A stretch of DNA of 64,000 bases from Miscanthus floridulus. Taxonomy: Eukaryota > Streptophyta > Magnoliopsida > Poales > Poaceae. The stretch is taken from NCBI RefSeq assembly GCF_019320115.1, contig NC_089582.1, positions 120,077,856-120,141,855 of the forward strand. Reading direction: 5' to 3'. Positions within the stretch are counted from its first letter, which is position 1, and every line of letters begins with the position of its first letter. The position numbers and the translations under genes are program-made. Positions 44,216 to 54,155 of this stretch are shown here, piece after piece. Below the pieces are notes generated by a model that was given only the letters and a program-made list of their open reading frames with translations, was not told the origin of the DNA and searched no databases.

Positions 44216-46033
44216 GGCATTGTAGCTAAGAAGGGAAATTAAACGATGTCGATACGTGCAGCAAAACTGGTTTAGTTAAAGTTTTGGGCCGGGCCACCAA
44301 AACGCCGAAGCGTCGAGTTCGCCCAACAACTCGGCCCTCGATTAAGTTAGTCCTCAGGCCCAACTAATTCACTGACAAAACTAGAGTACAGTGTACCTAA
44401 GATATTCCTGTATCTAGCGAGAGCAATCAGTTTGACCAAAATGTAGCCTTTTGTGATCAAATCAAACGAAGAATTAAGCGTCTCCGTCTCAACCAAGCGC
44501 TGATGTAATAATAATGAACGAGGCTGTGCGCACCAAACCTTGTACAGAGGCTGGGATCGATCTGTTTCCATTTTAAACTGTCGTCGAGATCCCAAAAAAG
44601 ATTATAATAGATCATAGTACTAGTAGTAGCTCGGTTTGTTGTCTGGTTAGGTTGTGTTGGACTTTCATTTCGAGTTATTGAGAACAACAGTTACCAACTC
44701 AGTACTCTAGGCATAGGAGTAGACCATCAGGCTGCAATTGGAGAGATTTGGAGGCCGGCACGCGTAAGGTAAAATAAAATGGTAGCTAACCAAGAACTAT
44801 CAACTTAGTTTTTTTTTGAAGGTTACACGACCGCTTAGTTTGAAGATGTGTGCATGTGAACTGGTCGAGATGCGAGACAACAGCCACTGCGAACAATTCT
44901 CACCCGACTCATCGTGCCCACACAGGGGATTAGAACTCACAAGGATTACGTATGCACTCGACCCAATATCTAGCACGAAAATGGTTTGCTTTTGCAACCA
45001 AAAACACGTCGGTGATCCTTCACTCTCTGCTCTACACAGCTAGCGGTTAAAACTTTCCAACCGGTATTCTGGATATAAGTCACCTACCAAAATGCTTTGC
45101 TTTTGCAACAAAAAGACAAAGTAGACCAACTTGTGGAACGAACGATATGTGTACATTAACACGTACGCATGGCTGCACTAGGCGCTAGCAGAGGCACTTA
45201 TACCGGGGACCCGACGAGTTAGCAACTTTAATTAACCACCACGACAGCGGCCTAGTATCTACTATCATCTGCAGAAACTTCAGGAGCTCACACTGCTTAA
45301 ATAAATAATCCTTGATGAAAAGTTTCACGCTGGGACGATTCACATCCTGGCGCGATGATGAACTTTTCGGTGTCGCGTGAGATAAACGGATAGACTGCCC
45401 ACCGCCTAGCTAGCGAGTTCCACAAAGTTAGTGAAAACAGACGGGCGCAGCCACAGATCGTCTTCTCGCCCAGCTTATCCAGACAACAGGAAAGAAATGA
45501 AGGAATCAGAATCCAAATCAGGGATCATGTACGCACTCAACTGCACGTCTTCACCGTCAAGGTCTCAAGGATGATTCACATGCTGGCCCGGCCAGAGTCG
45601 TCGTGCATTGACAATAGGATTGCGCTTTGCGCCTCATCCCCACTCCCTTTTCGGATTAACTTTTACTTTTAGTATCATCACGGGGAAGGCGGGAACTCGA
45701 GGAGACGACACTTTTTAAACCCTTAACCAAACCTGACCAAGATGCAGGCTGCCATGTTTACATACTACTGAAAGAGAAAGGATGACGGAAAAGCGCATAC
45801 CAAATCTGGTCTCGCCAGCATTAGCTCAGTCAGAGGTCGTGTCGCCCTAAACTTTAAAAGCTTCCAGAAGCATCAAGGAACAGCGCGAATATCCGGTTAG
45901 CATATTCGGTGGTCGACAACAATGTTTCTACAAGCTCCTTTCCTATATCTCAACTTGCACATTAATACACTTTAGAAGAGAAAATGTTAAACCCGATCAA
46001 AGTCAGAACACAAAAAAATTCGTGGGGCTCACA
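44216..46033. other. No gene recognised
   Basis: Mixed-composition DNA. Several frames of 60-80 codons exist (for example 44347-44687 minus) but none has recognisable domains. A near-repeat of ATGGTTTGCTTTTGCAACCAA (44981) occurs at 45091. It may be low-copy DNA between transposons. Confidence 0.35.
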
Positions 46034-46150
46034 GCATGTTCGCTTGCTCGTATACGATCGTGGATTATAAGCTAGAACAGTATTTTTTTCTCACACCAAA
46101 TCAGCCAGCAGTAAATAATCCACAATTATTTACGACCAAACGAACAGGCT
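46034..46150. mobile_element. Short MITE with GTTCGCTTG ends, copy 2
   Basis: GCATGTTCGCTTGCTCGTA at the left and TACGACCAAACGAACAGGCT at the right are near-complementary. The interior includes TTTTTCTCACACCAAATCAGCCAGCAG-type text shared with the neighbouring copy at 46321. Confidence 0.65.
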
Positions 46151-46205
46151 ATAGGTTTCTTTATCCCTAGTTCCTGTTGACCGTCAGTTTTAGCAAATGA
46201 TAGAT

Positions 46206-46455
46206 AGACCTAGTTGGATTATTAAGAAGCTGACTGGCCAAACCATTTGATGCTTAACAAGTTATTTCAACAACCCGGATCTAGATGTTTAACAAGATAT
46301 ATATTCGTTTGTCTTAAAAATGGTTTGTTCGGCTTCTTTTTTCATCCGGAACAGTGTTTTTCTCTCACAACAATTCAGCCGGAACAGTGTTTTTCAGCCA
46401 GTTTCAGTCAAGTTTTAGACCAGCGAACGGGGCCACAGACCTAGTTGGATTATTA
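46206..46455. repeat. 19-bp direct repeats flanking a 210-bp insert
   Basis: AGACCTAGTTGGATTATTA occurs at 46206-46224 and again at 46437-46455. The second copy directly follows the right end of the MITE at 46321-46433. Confidence 0.85.
46321..46433. mobile_element. Short MITE with TTTGTTCGGCTT / GCGAACGGGGCC ends, copy 3
   Basis: Same family as 19139 and 46034. It contains an internal doubling of CAGCCGGAACAGTGTTTTTC-like text. Confidence 0.6.
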
Positions 46456-47100
46456 GATTATTTTTCATCTTTTTACATGTTCGGTCCTCCCTGTGCGTGT
46501 TTTTTTAACAATCTTTCATATTTTTCATGGTTCTAAAATCTATATGCGTCACTATGATGATGTGGACTATTTTTTTATTTGTATTCACTCCGTGAAGGTC
46601 AATGTTAAAAAGATAATGATATATAGCCCGAGCGTCCACATGGACGGACGTCACTTCCCACCGAGTCGTTCTTATCCATTTATTTTTAGCCCGACGACAC
46701 AGCCTGCTCCTAGGAGCCCAGAACCGCTCCTCCCTCTCCCTTTGATACGCCCTCACCTCACTACCTCCCTCGCCCCCGAATTGAGGTGAGCGGCGGCGCA
46801 GGCAACCAGCAACGCGCTGGCCGTAGGGCAGGCGGGAGTACGGTAGCGGCCGTGCGGGCGCTACATGCCAGGCCCCGTCGTCGATGACTTTGATATGCAA
46901 CAACAGGGGCAGAGGTTGCGGCGGCCGTCGAGGGGCACGCATGCACCACCAAGCCAGCAAGCCTCCACGATGGATGCTCCAGCAAGCATGCGAGAGGAGC
47001 TTCGTGTTACGCCGCCCCACTGGTGAGTTGCCTACGCCACTGCCGCACCGACGTGCTCCACGTCGACGTCAAGCTCTGCAACGATGAGTATCCACCTACT
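46456..47100. other. GC-rich block, no gene recognised
   Basis: 46660-47090 is GC- and CpG-rich and gives long open frames on both strands (for example minus 47020-46505, 171 codons). The arginine/alanine/proline composition on both strands points to base composition and not selection. It could be a captured gene fragment or a promoter-proximal piece. Confidence 0.35.
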
Positions 47101-48420
47101 TGTTGACGGTCATTAACGTCAACTATAAACTATTAATATGATATATAATCATACTTAAAATCAATTACCAACACAGGTCTAGTGATTTAAACTAAGTATT
47201 TTTATAAGTTTTGGTAATTTTGTAAATGTAGGAGGGTCAATCCAGAAAACAGACCAAAATGGGCCATACTATCACAAGAGATCAAATCCATCCGCGTGGA
47301 TGGGACCATAACAGATTACAGGAATCATGGAATCATACGTATCCTAACAGATCTCGTAGTATCTTCAGGATATCTTACCGGTGTCTTGCGGGAGGCATCG
47401 TGCCCCGCAAGGCTTCGTCTTGTGGGCTCGGCCGCCCCTGGGGGCGTAGCCCATGTGGTCTGCCATGGGTATCTGGGGTCATACTCCCCACAACTAGTCC
47501 CCGAGCACCTTGTATCCATTGTGCAACGCCATCTTGAGCTTGTCCAAGCATGTGCGAACAAAGCCGAGCAGTCAAACTCATGGTTGGAGCACCATGATGA
47601 GTTGTCGAGCAGTTGTGAGGCGTCGTCGAGCAGCATAAACCATCGCCGAGCAGTGTGAACCGCCGCCGAGCGGCGTGAACCGTCGCCGAGCAGTATGACC
47701 CAAGTACGACTTACCATAAGGATGTAAAGAGCTCAAGTTTAGAATCGAAAATTTCTCTGCAAAGTGTGCCCACTTAGAGTCCGACCACGAGAAAGGGAGA
47801 TAGTCTTCTTCAGTGTCAAGAGGCGCGGAGTCTTCTAGATTAAAGCAAACACACTCACCGCAAGGTGAAGTGTGCCCACTTAGTCCCCGAGCCTGACAGT
47901 AGGTGACGTCCCGTGATGCCAAGGTCCAAAGTAGAAGAAAAGTAGAAGACCAGCCGAGTAGGCAGACAGTCCCTGGGCGTAGCCCCGAAATAAGAAAAGC
48001 ACATTCACCGCTAGGTGAAGCGTGCCCACTTAGTCCCTGAGCCTGACAATAGGTGACATAGTCACATGGTGCCCGGGTCAGAAACAGCAGTCATCAGAAG
48101 AAAGTCCCCAATGCGGTGAGGATCCAAGTCGTATTGCTGATGTAGTCCCCGAGCCACAAGTGGAAATTTTGGAGAAAACAAATCACGGAGAAAATACCGA
48201 AGTAATGGATGTACAGTAGTAATTACTGAGCCGTAATGGATGGCGGAGAAGTCAGTGAATATTCAGTGAGCAGTGACAAATTGCGCTGAGAAGTGAGCGA
48301 TACGGGCTATATTTGCACGAAGGCCCAGGTAACGGCCCACCACGTGGTTGCGGAGAATTCGGAGAGGCGCAAATCCAGGAGCGGTTTCCCAAAAACCCTC
48401 GAATGCAAGAGGTGGGGGAG
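47101..48420 (-). repeat. Gypsy LTR and adjacent non-coding region with short repeats
   Basis: Begins TGTTGACGG; the LTR inner end was not identified. Contains three copies of GCCGAGCAGTGTGAACCG-like units (47640-47700). A block of about 85 bp with CACTCACCGCAAGGTGAAGTG and GTGCCCACTTAGTCCC(C/T)GAGCC is duplicated at about 47845-47930 and 47994-48077. CCCCGAGC words are scattered throughout. Confidence 0.55.
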
Positions 48421-48431
48421 TGCTTTATAAC
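48421..48431 (+). promoter_or_regulatory. TATA box of antisense gene
   Basis: CTTTATAACTA lies about 130 bases upstream of the ATG at 48556. The C/T-rich stretch in between would be the 5' UTR. Confidence 0.5.
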
Positions 48432-48555
48432 TACGCCGCCACACCCCGTGCTCCCACCTTTGCCACTTTGTCATTTCATTTTCCTCCTCAACCCTCGCAC
48501 CTCTAGATTCATATTCACCCACATTTCCGCCGCCACCCCAAACCAGATCTGAGAG

Positions 48556-51500
48556 ATGGCGCCGAAGAAGGGAGATGGTAACCCGAAGAAGGCGAGCGCT
48601 AGAGTCAGCCGTGATGAAGAGTGGGTGCCGTTGCGTACGAGGGAGGCAGAGCTCGACAGATTGGTGGAGACAGGCGTTCTTCCTGACCGCATCACCACCG
48701 GATGGCGAGCGGCCCTTGGAGAGACTATCTAATGCCTCATACCAATGAAGCTATAGTATTTGAGGACTACTTTTGGCGCGGATTAGGATTTCATGTTCAT
48801 CTGTTCTTGAGGGATTTGTTGGAGTTCTGGAGAGTTAGTCTGTGCAACCTCCACCCAAACACCATATTGCACATATCTATCTTCATCCATTTCTATGAGG
48901 TGTATCTTGAAATCCATCCCCACTTCAACCTCTTCCATCACCTATTATGGCTGAAGAAGAAAGGCGGTGGTGGTTCCAAGGTGGTCGGTGGAGTGTATCT
49001 TCAGCTACGTGATGGAATGGCAGGCAAGTACCTTACTGTGTCGCCGAACACGTCGCTGAAGGGGTGGAACGCTAGGTGGTTCTATATGAAGCAGAGCCAT
49101 CATGCTATCTGCTGCGATGTCGACCACATCCCCGAGAGCTAGAAAAGCTAGTCGGAGAGGCCAAGCAAGTGCTGATATGGAGCAAGTCAGGGAGCTCCTC
49201 ACCCTAATAAAGGGCGTGAAGACCAACGGAGGGCTGGTGGCAGCGAGCTTCATAGTGTGCCATGTCCAGCCCTATAAGGAGAGGGCCCACATGGGCTATG
49301 ACTTCAAGGGCGACACCGATGGCACCTGGGAGAAGACAGAGATGATGTCGAGAGACGATGTGCTAGAGCGGGCTGTAGAGCTATTCGCTCTGTTTTCCTC
49401 ATTCAGCGTGTCAGGGCAGACGATACCCTTTAACTGTAAGAATCCGCCTCCTTAGGTAAACATCCCAATTGTTTTGTTCCTGATGCTTTTTATCCTTCAC
49501 GATTGCCGAGCAATGAACTGGTTCACTTATGGAAAGATCCATTCATAGGAATGAGCGGTGTACTTCTCGGTCGTGCCGATGCAGCCTAAGGAAGGTGCCG
49601 TCAGCGCCTCATCGGAATCCGGAGGCACCAACGCTGGTCGGACGGAGAGTACCCCCCCCGGTGTCGGAGAAAGCCTAGGGGAAGAGGGCAGCGGCAGATG
49701 AGTAGGCCCGAAAGAAGAGGAAGACGATGGGTGTTGTCCCTCGTAAGCCGGGTGGCATCTCGTTTGGCGGCGACCAGACCACTCAGACATGGAGTGCGGC
49801 GATGTTCGAGTGGTCGGATGATGATGAAGTTCCAATGGCTCCTCCACCGAGCACAGAGGCGCCTCTACGCAACACGCGTGCGGAGGAGCAATCGAAGGGA
49901 AAGGAGGGAGTCCCCGAGCAGCAGGTGAAGGGAGTCCCCGAGCAGCAGGTGAGGGGAGTCCCGGAGTGGCAGGCGGAGGAGAGGCCGATGGTGGAGACCG
50001 CGAGACCTCTACCCCAAGGCGCGGGAATTGACCCCAAGGCCACGCCTAAGGGCTCGGGTAGACAGCGCCGGTTCAGAAAAGTGTACCGGTAGGCTGACAC
50101 GTAAGTATCCTTGCCTTGGAGTTATTTTCCTATCTGATCTTTATCGCGGTGGCGACTGATGAGCTAATCTGATGCAGAGCGAGGCATACGGAGGAGATGA
50201 ATCTGTCCGTCCAGACCAGCAAGCAACCCGGGGCTGGTCCCAGCACAGAGACAATGCTGGAAGATCTGGTCCCGGAGTCCCTAGGCGCTCGGTAGCCTTC
50301 AGAGGAGTCAACCGTCGCTGCTGGCGGACTTGGCGGTGGCGAACGGTTGGCACCGATGGCAGACGGGTCGGTGGCGATGCCCGGGGCAACAACGGAAAAT
50401 GCCAAGTCTTTAGCGGCAAATGCTGGAGATGCTGGTGCCACGCCTGAGTCTAGGGTGGGGAGGCCGGTGTAGCTAGAAGAGCTAGCCTTGCATCCTGAGA
50501 CATCGGAGGGCGTGGTTGGACGTGTTGTGCGGCCACCAAGGCCCTAGGTGGCGCCACCCGCTGCAGAGGAAGAGGACGAGGTGGAAGAGATTGAGCGTGA
50601 GGAATCATGACCTCAAGCCATATGAATCATCCACAAGCGGGGTGACGAAGTGGTGGTCGTTGAGGAGGAGGACACCACCAAGGAGCTCAGGAGGCTGGAG
50701 TCCACCCTTTCCATGGCGGTGAAACAGATCAAGGTTAGCATTGTGTCATCAATGTTCGTGTTTGTCATTAGAGATTTGGAGTTCTTCAAAATCTTGTTGC
50801 TTTTGTAGGGCATAGCTCGGACTGCTGAACAACGGCCCCAACTGATCAAGAGGATGGAGCCCCTCGCCGAGGAGAATGAAAAATTGAAGGAGGCATTGAA
50901 ACTTATGGAGAAAAACATCTAGAAGGCCCAGCGCGAGCGTGATCTGGCCGAATCCAACGCGCGACAGCTAGCGACTTTGTCCGAGCAGTTACAGGGCAGG
51001 TTCGATCAGCTGGCCACCGTCTCCGAGCAGCTGACGGGTGCTTCCGAGTAGCTGAAGACCATGTCCGAGCAGCTACGAAAAGTCTCCGAGCAGAAGAAAG
51101 GTATGGCGGATAGACGAAATTATTTTACATTGCTGAAAAGTCATATTGTTGCTGACCACTGTTATGCTTGTACAGCAAGATACGGAGCTCGGCTAGCTAC
51201 GCCAAACCATCGGGCAACTCCAGGAGGAGGAGAAAAAGATGGCTGGTCGGGTGGAGAAGCTGACCTAGGAGCTGAAAGGTGAGTTCTTCATGGTCGGAGT
51301 TACTGCTGGAGTAATTTCTTGGCTTGACGAACCCTTGCAATGCCCGCAGACTACTGTCGGAGGGTCAAGGCATAGTTTGATGTGCTAGAGCAGGAGGCCA
51401 GGACCCAGAGGAGCAAACTTGATGCCGTAGTTGCTGGAGTCAAGCCGGTGCTTGACTGTGTCGACCTAGAGATGGCTCCTCAGCCTAATGGTAGGCCACC

Positions 51501-51777
51501 GCGTCTTGACACCATCATCGATAGATGTAAGGTGGCGTGGGAGAACTTCAAGAGCTTCAACCGTGACACCATCGTCACTGCCGTTACACACGCCCTTGCG
51601 GTGTTCCGGTCCCACTATCCTACTGGTGACCTTCAAGTGATAGGAGCTAGATTTGCCAGAGGGATGGACAAGACAGAGCACCAGCAGCTGGAAGATGAGG
51701 TGGAAGATGCGGCGAAGAAGCTGGCCGACGACGTCGACCTGTTCGGCGAGATGGACGGCGATGACAAAGCCCGATGA
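48556..51777 (+). pseudogene. Antisense extra gene of gypsy element, Transposase_28-like, with introns
   Basis: ATG at 48556 opens MAPKKGDGNPKKAS then EWVPLRTREAELDRLVETGVLP. The frame shifts near 48700 to a frame carrying YFWRGLGF, FLRDLLEFW and NLHPNTILHISIFIHFYE (48702-49142), and shifts back at about 49110 (VRELLTLIKGVKTNGGLVAASF to 49455). This matches the plant 'putative gypsy type transposon' family. A variable middle follows, with a triplicated PEQQVKGV-like peptide (49905-49975). Introns with good signals: about 50101-50177, 50736-50810, 51100-51176, 51281-51350. The C-terminal half is a coiled coil with SEQL repeats and ends NFKSF...GEMDGDDKAR, stop at 51777. Several in-frame TAGs (KNI*KAQ, GASE*LK, RVKA*FD) mark decay. 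Function unknown. Confidence 0.72.
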
Positions 51778-51965
51778 TCTGCTCTGAGAATATGCTGTAA
51801 TAACTGAATAGGGGAGTTAAAATGAGCAAGGGCACAGACAATCATTTATATGTATGTATAAATGTTGTAAGATGACAAGTGCATGTTTATGCAGTTTGCT
51901 AGTTTTGCGGTGAAAAAATCATTGTAGTGTTAACCCTAACGCGATTATATGTAGTATAAGTAGCG
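51778..51965 (+). other. 3' flank of antisense gene
   Basis: AT-rich sequence after the stop codon, with TGTAATAACTGAATA and ATTTATATGTATG. It likely holds the poly(A) region. No gene seen. Confidence 0.45.
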
Positions 51966-52184
51966 TCCGAGTAGTTAGTTCATTACTGAACTCTTTGGCC
52001 TTGGCTAGCCCAAAGTCTATAATGTTGAGCGCGGAGCCCATGCACGTGTAGGAGAAACAGTCATGACCAAGGAACCACAGTCGACCACCCATAACGCAAA
52101 GCACGGAGCCCGTAGCACATGTAGGGAGAGATCGGAGACTGGGCCTTCTCCATAGAGAACAGAGCAGAACGTACGCTGCTCGGC
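51966..52184. repeat. Gypsy tandem repeat unit 1, left part
   Basis: TCCGAGTAGTTAGTTC, CCTTGGCTAGCCCA and GACCACCCATAA blocks recur at 62887-63110. The unit is cut at TCGGC (52180-52184), which is the target duplication of the family C element. It resumes at 62842. Confidence 0.9.
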
Positions 52185-52696
52185 TGAAAGCTCTAGTTTG
52201 GTTTTGGTGAATTGATGAAACCCAAAGTGCTAACCTGTTTATCAAAGTGATTATGAGATAGGTAGCACTACTCCAAGCGGTGAAGAAAATGAAGATCATA
52301 ACATGACGATGGTGATTCCATGGTGATGATCAAGTGCTTGGACTTGAAAAGAAGAAAGAGAAAAACAAAAGGCTCAAGGCAAAGATATAAATTGTAGGAG
52401 CCATTTTGTTTTAGTGATCAAGACACTTAGTGAGTGTGATCATATTTAGGATCGATAGCCATACTATTAAGAGGGGTGAAACTCATATCGAAATATGGTT
52501 ATCAAAGTGCCACAAGATACTCTAACTCATTGCATATGTATTGAGGATCTAGTGGAGTGATAACACCCTTGAAAATGTTTGTGAAAATATGCTAACACAT
52601 GTGCATAAGGTGATACACTTGGTGGTTGGCACATTTGAGCAAGGGTTAGTAACTTCACCGGCGCTCTATACAGAAAAGATAGAGGTCACTGTAAGT

Positions 52697-53166
52697 GACC
52701 GGATGCTGGTCTCGGTAGGACCGGTGCGTCCGGTCAGTGGAAGCGTGAAGATGCTGGCGTCAGTCTTCGACTGGACGCTAGGTCACTTAGTGATCGGACG
52801 CTGACGGGGTGCATCTGGTCCTGCTGATGTGGCAGCGCATAGAGGAGACGCCGAGTGACCGGACGCTAGGTGAGTCCGGTCGAGCATGACCGGACGTGTC
52901 CGGTTATGATTTCTCGCTTCTGGATGCTTACTGGAAATAACCGGACACTGAGGTCCAGCGTCTGATCACTTCGCAGCAGCACGTCCGGTCATCACTTAAC
53001 CATTGGGATTGGGTGCTCATTATTTGAAGGGAAGGGACACATGGCGTGCATCGCACGACCAGATGCTAGGGTCCTGCGTTCGATCGATATGACCGGAGCG
53101 TCCGATCGCCCCATGTTCAGTGCAGTGAGTAGCCCAACGGCTCTATTTCATGGGGGCTTCTATTTA
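52697..53166 (+). promoter_or_regulatory. LTR C promoter: GACCGGACGC array plus TATA-like box
   Basis: Around ten diverged copies of GACCGGACGC or its complement are followed by TTCTATTTAAGCCCC, in the place of TATAAATA in the other families. The 3' LTR repeats this at 61115-61505 with the TATA-like box near 61555. Confidence 0.65.
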
Positions 53167-53374
53167 AGCCCCATGGCCGGATCAAGCTCACTCTCTTGGC
53201 CATTTGCGTTGACATAGCAACCTTGTGAGCTTAGCCAAAGCCCTCCCACTCATCTCCATCATTGATTCATCATCTTTGTGAGATTGGGAGAGAATCCAAG
53301 TGCATTGCTTGAGTGATTACATCTAGAGGCACTTGGTGTTCGTGTTTTTGTTGTGGGATTCGCTTGTTGCTCTT

Positions 53375-53390
53375 GGTGGTTGCCACCACC
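53375..53390 (+). promoter_or_regulatory. Leader stem-loop 1, conserved in LTR families A, B and C
   Basis: GGTGGT-TGCC-ACCACC: a 6-bp stem with a 4-base loop. It is preceded by CTTGTTGCTCTT and followed by TAGATGGCTTGG. It lies about 215 bases after the TATA-like box, so in the transcribed leader. Other copies (plus coordinates): 3300-3315, 23755-23770, 26640-26655, 27760-27775, 38910-38925, 40668-40683, 61770-61785. The stem sequence differs between families while pairing is kept. Confidence 0.7.
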
Positions 53391-53639
53391 TAGATGGCTT
53401 GGAGCAGCGGAGGGGATTGGCATGAGTTGGAGATTGTTTGTGGTCATCTCTGGTGATTGTGAGGGGATTTGTACCTTCCCTGGCGGAGCGCTGAAAGGTA
53501 ACTCTAGTGGATTGCTCGTGTCATTGAGTTACCTCACTTGTGGGTAGCTTCTTGCAGTGTCCAATTATGTGGACGTGGTTCGTGCAACACCTCTTAGCCG
53601 CCAAACCACTAAGTGTTGGTCGACACATCGGGGACGTAG

Positions 53640-53655
53640 CGTGTTGGCAAGCACG
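53640..53655 (+). promoter_or_regulatory. Leader stem-loop 2 beside GTGAACCTCGG
   Basis: CGTGTTGGCAAGCACG, a 6-bp stem with one G-T pair and loop GGCA, followed by the conserved TGAACCTCG. Other copies: 3040-3055, 26900-26915, 28020-28035, 40405-40420, 62036-62051. Not found in families B and D. Confidence 0.6.
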
Positions 53656-54097
53656 TGAACCTCGGGAGAAAATTGGTTGTCTCTTGCCCTTTGGTATTCT
53701 CTCGGTGATTGATTTAGTATTCATCTTGTGATTGGTTCACTCCTCTACACGACGGTATAATCACCCTACTCACTTATTTATATTCTTGCAAACTAGTTGT
53801 AGCAAGCTCTTTAGTGTAATTAGAATTGAGAGCTTGTTTTGTTGTTTTAAGTTCATCTAGTGGAGCACTTTTGTGTAGCAAGTATGAGAGCTCTTAGTAA
53901 GTAGTGACATAGAAAATTATGTGTCTAGAGATCATAGCAACTAGAATTGTTGGATAGGTGGCTTGCAACCTTTGTAGAGCTAGAGCAAGTTTGCATTTCG
54001 CTATTTGTTATACTAATCAAATTGCTCTAGTTGATTTGTAGATTTTTAAATAGGCTATTCACCCCCCCCCCCTCTAGCCATATTAGGACCTTTCAAG

Positions 54098-54110
54098 TGG
54101 TATCAGAGCC
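54098..54110 (+). other. Primer-binding site, family C
   Basis: Perfect TGGTATCAGAGCC two bases after the LTR end; initiator methionine tRNA type. Confidence 0.95.
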
Positions 54111-54155
54111 ATGGTCACCGTTTGATTAAAGGCTTAACAACCTCAGTGTCAAATT

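Larger units (their letters stand above)
52185..54095 (+). repeat. 5' LTR of family C element
   Basis: TGAAAGCTCTAGTTTGG... to ...GGACCTTTCA, about 1.9 kb. GACCGGACGC array at 52697-53105, TATTTAAG at about 53159, stem-loop 1 at 53375-53390 (GGTGGTTGCCACCACC), stem-loop 2 at 53640-53655 and a poly-C tract before the end. Confidence 0.95.

Noticed and set aside
44347..44687. Possible host gene remnant on the minus strand
   Set aside because: Two overlapping short frames without recognisable domains. The text looks gene-like (for example a 3' UTR), but there is no support for a product.
46505..47020. 171-codon minus-strand open frame
   Set aside because: CpG-rich DNA with open frames on both strands and no domain. 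A captured gene fragment cannot be excluded but is not shown.
49727..50092. Independent 121-codon gene
   Set aside because: It is the repeat-containing middle exon of the antisense gypsy gene, in frame with its neighbours after splicing.
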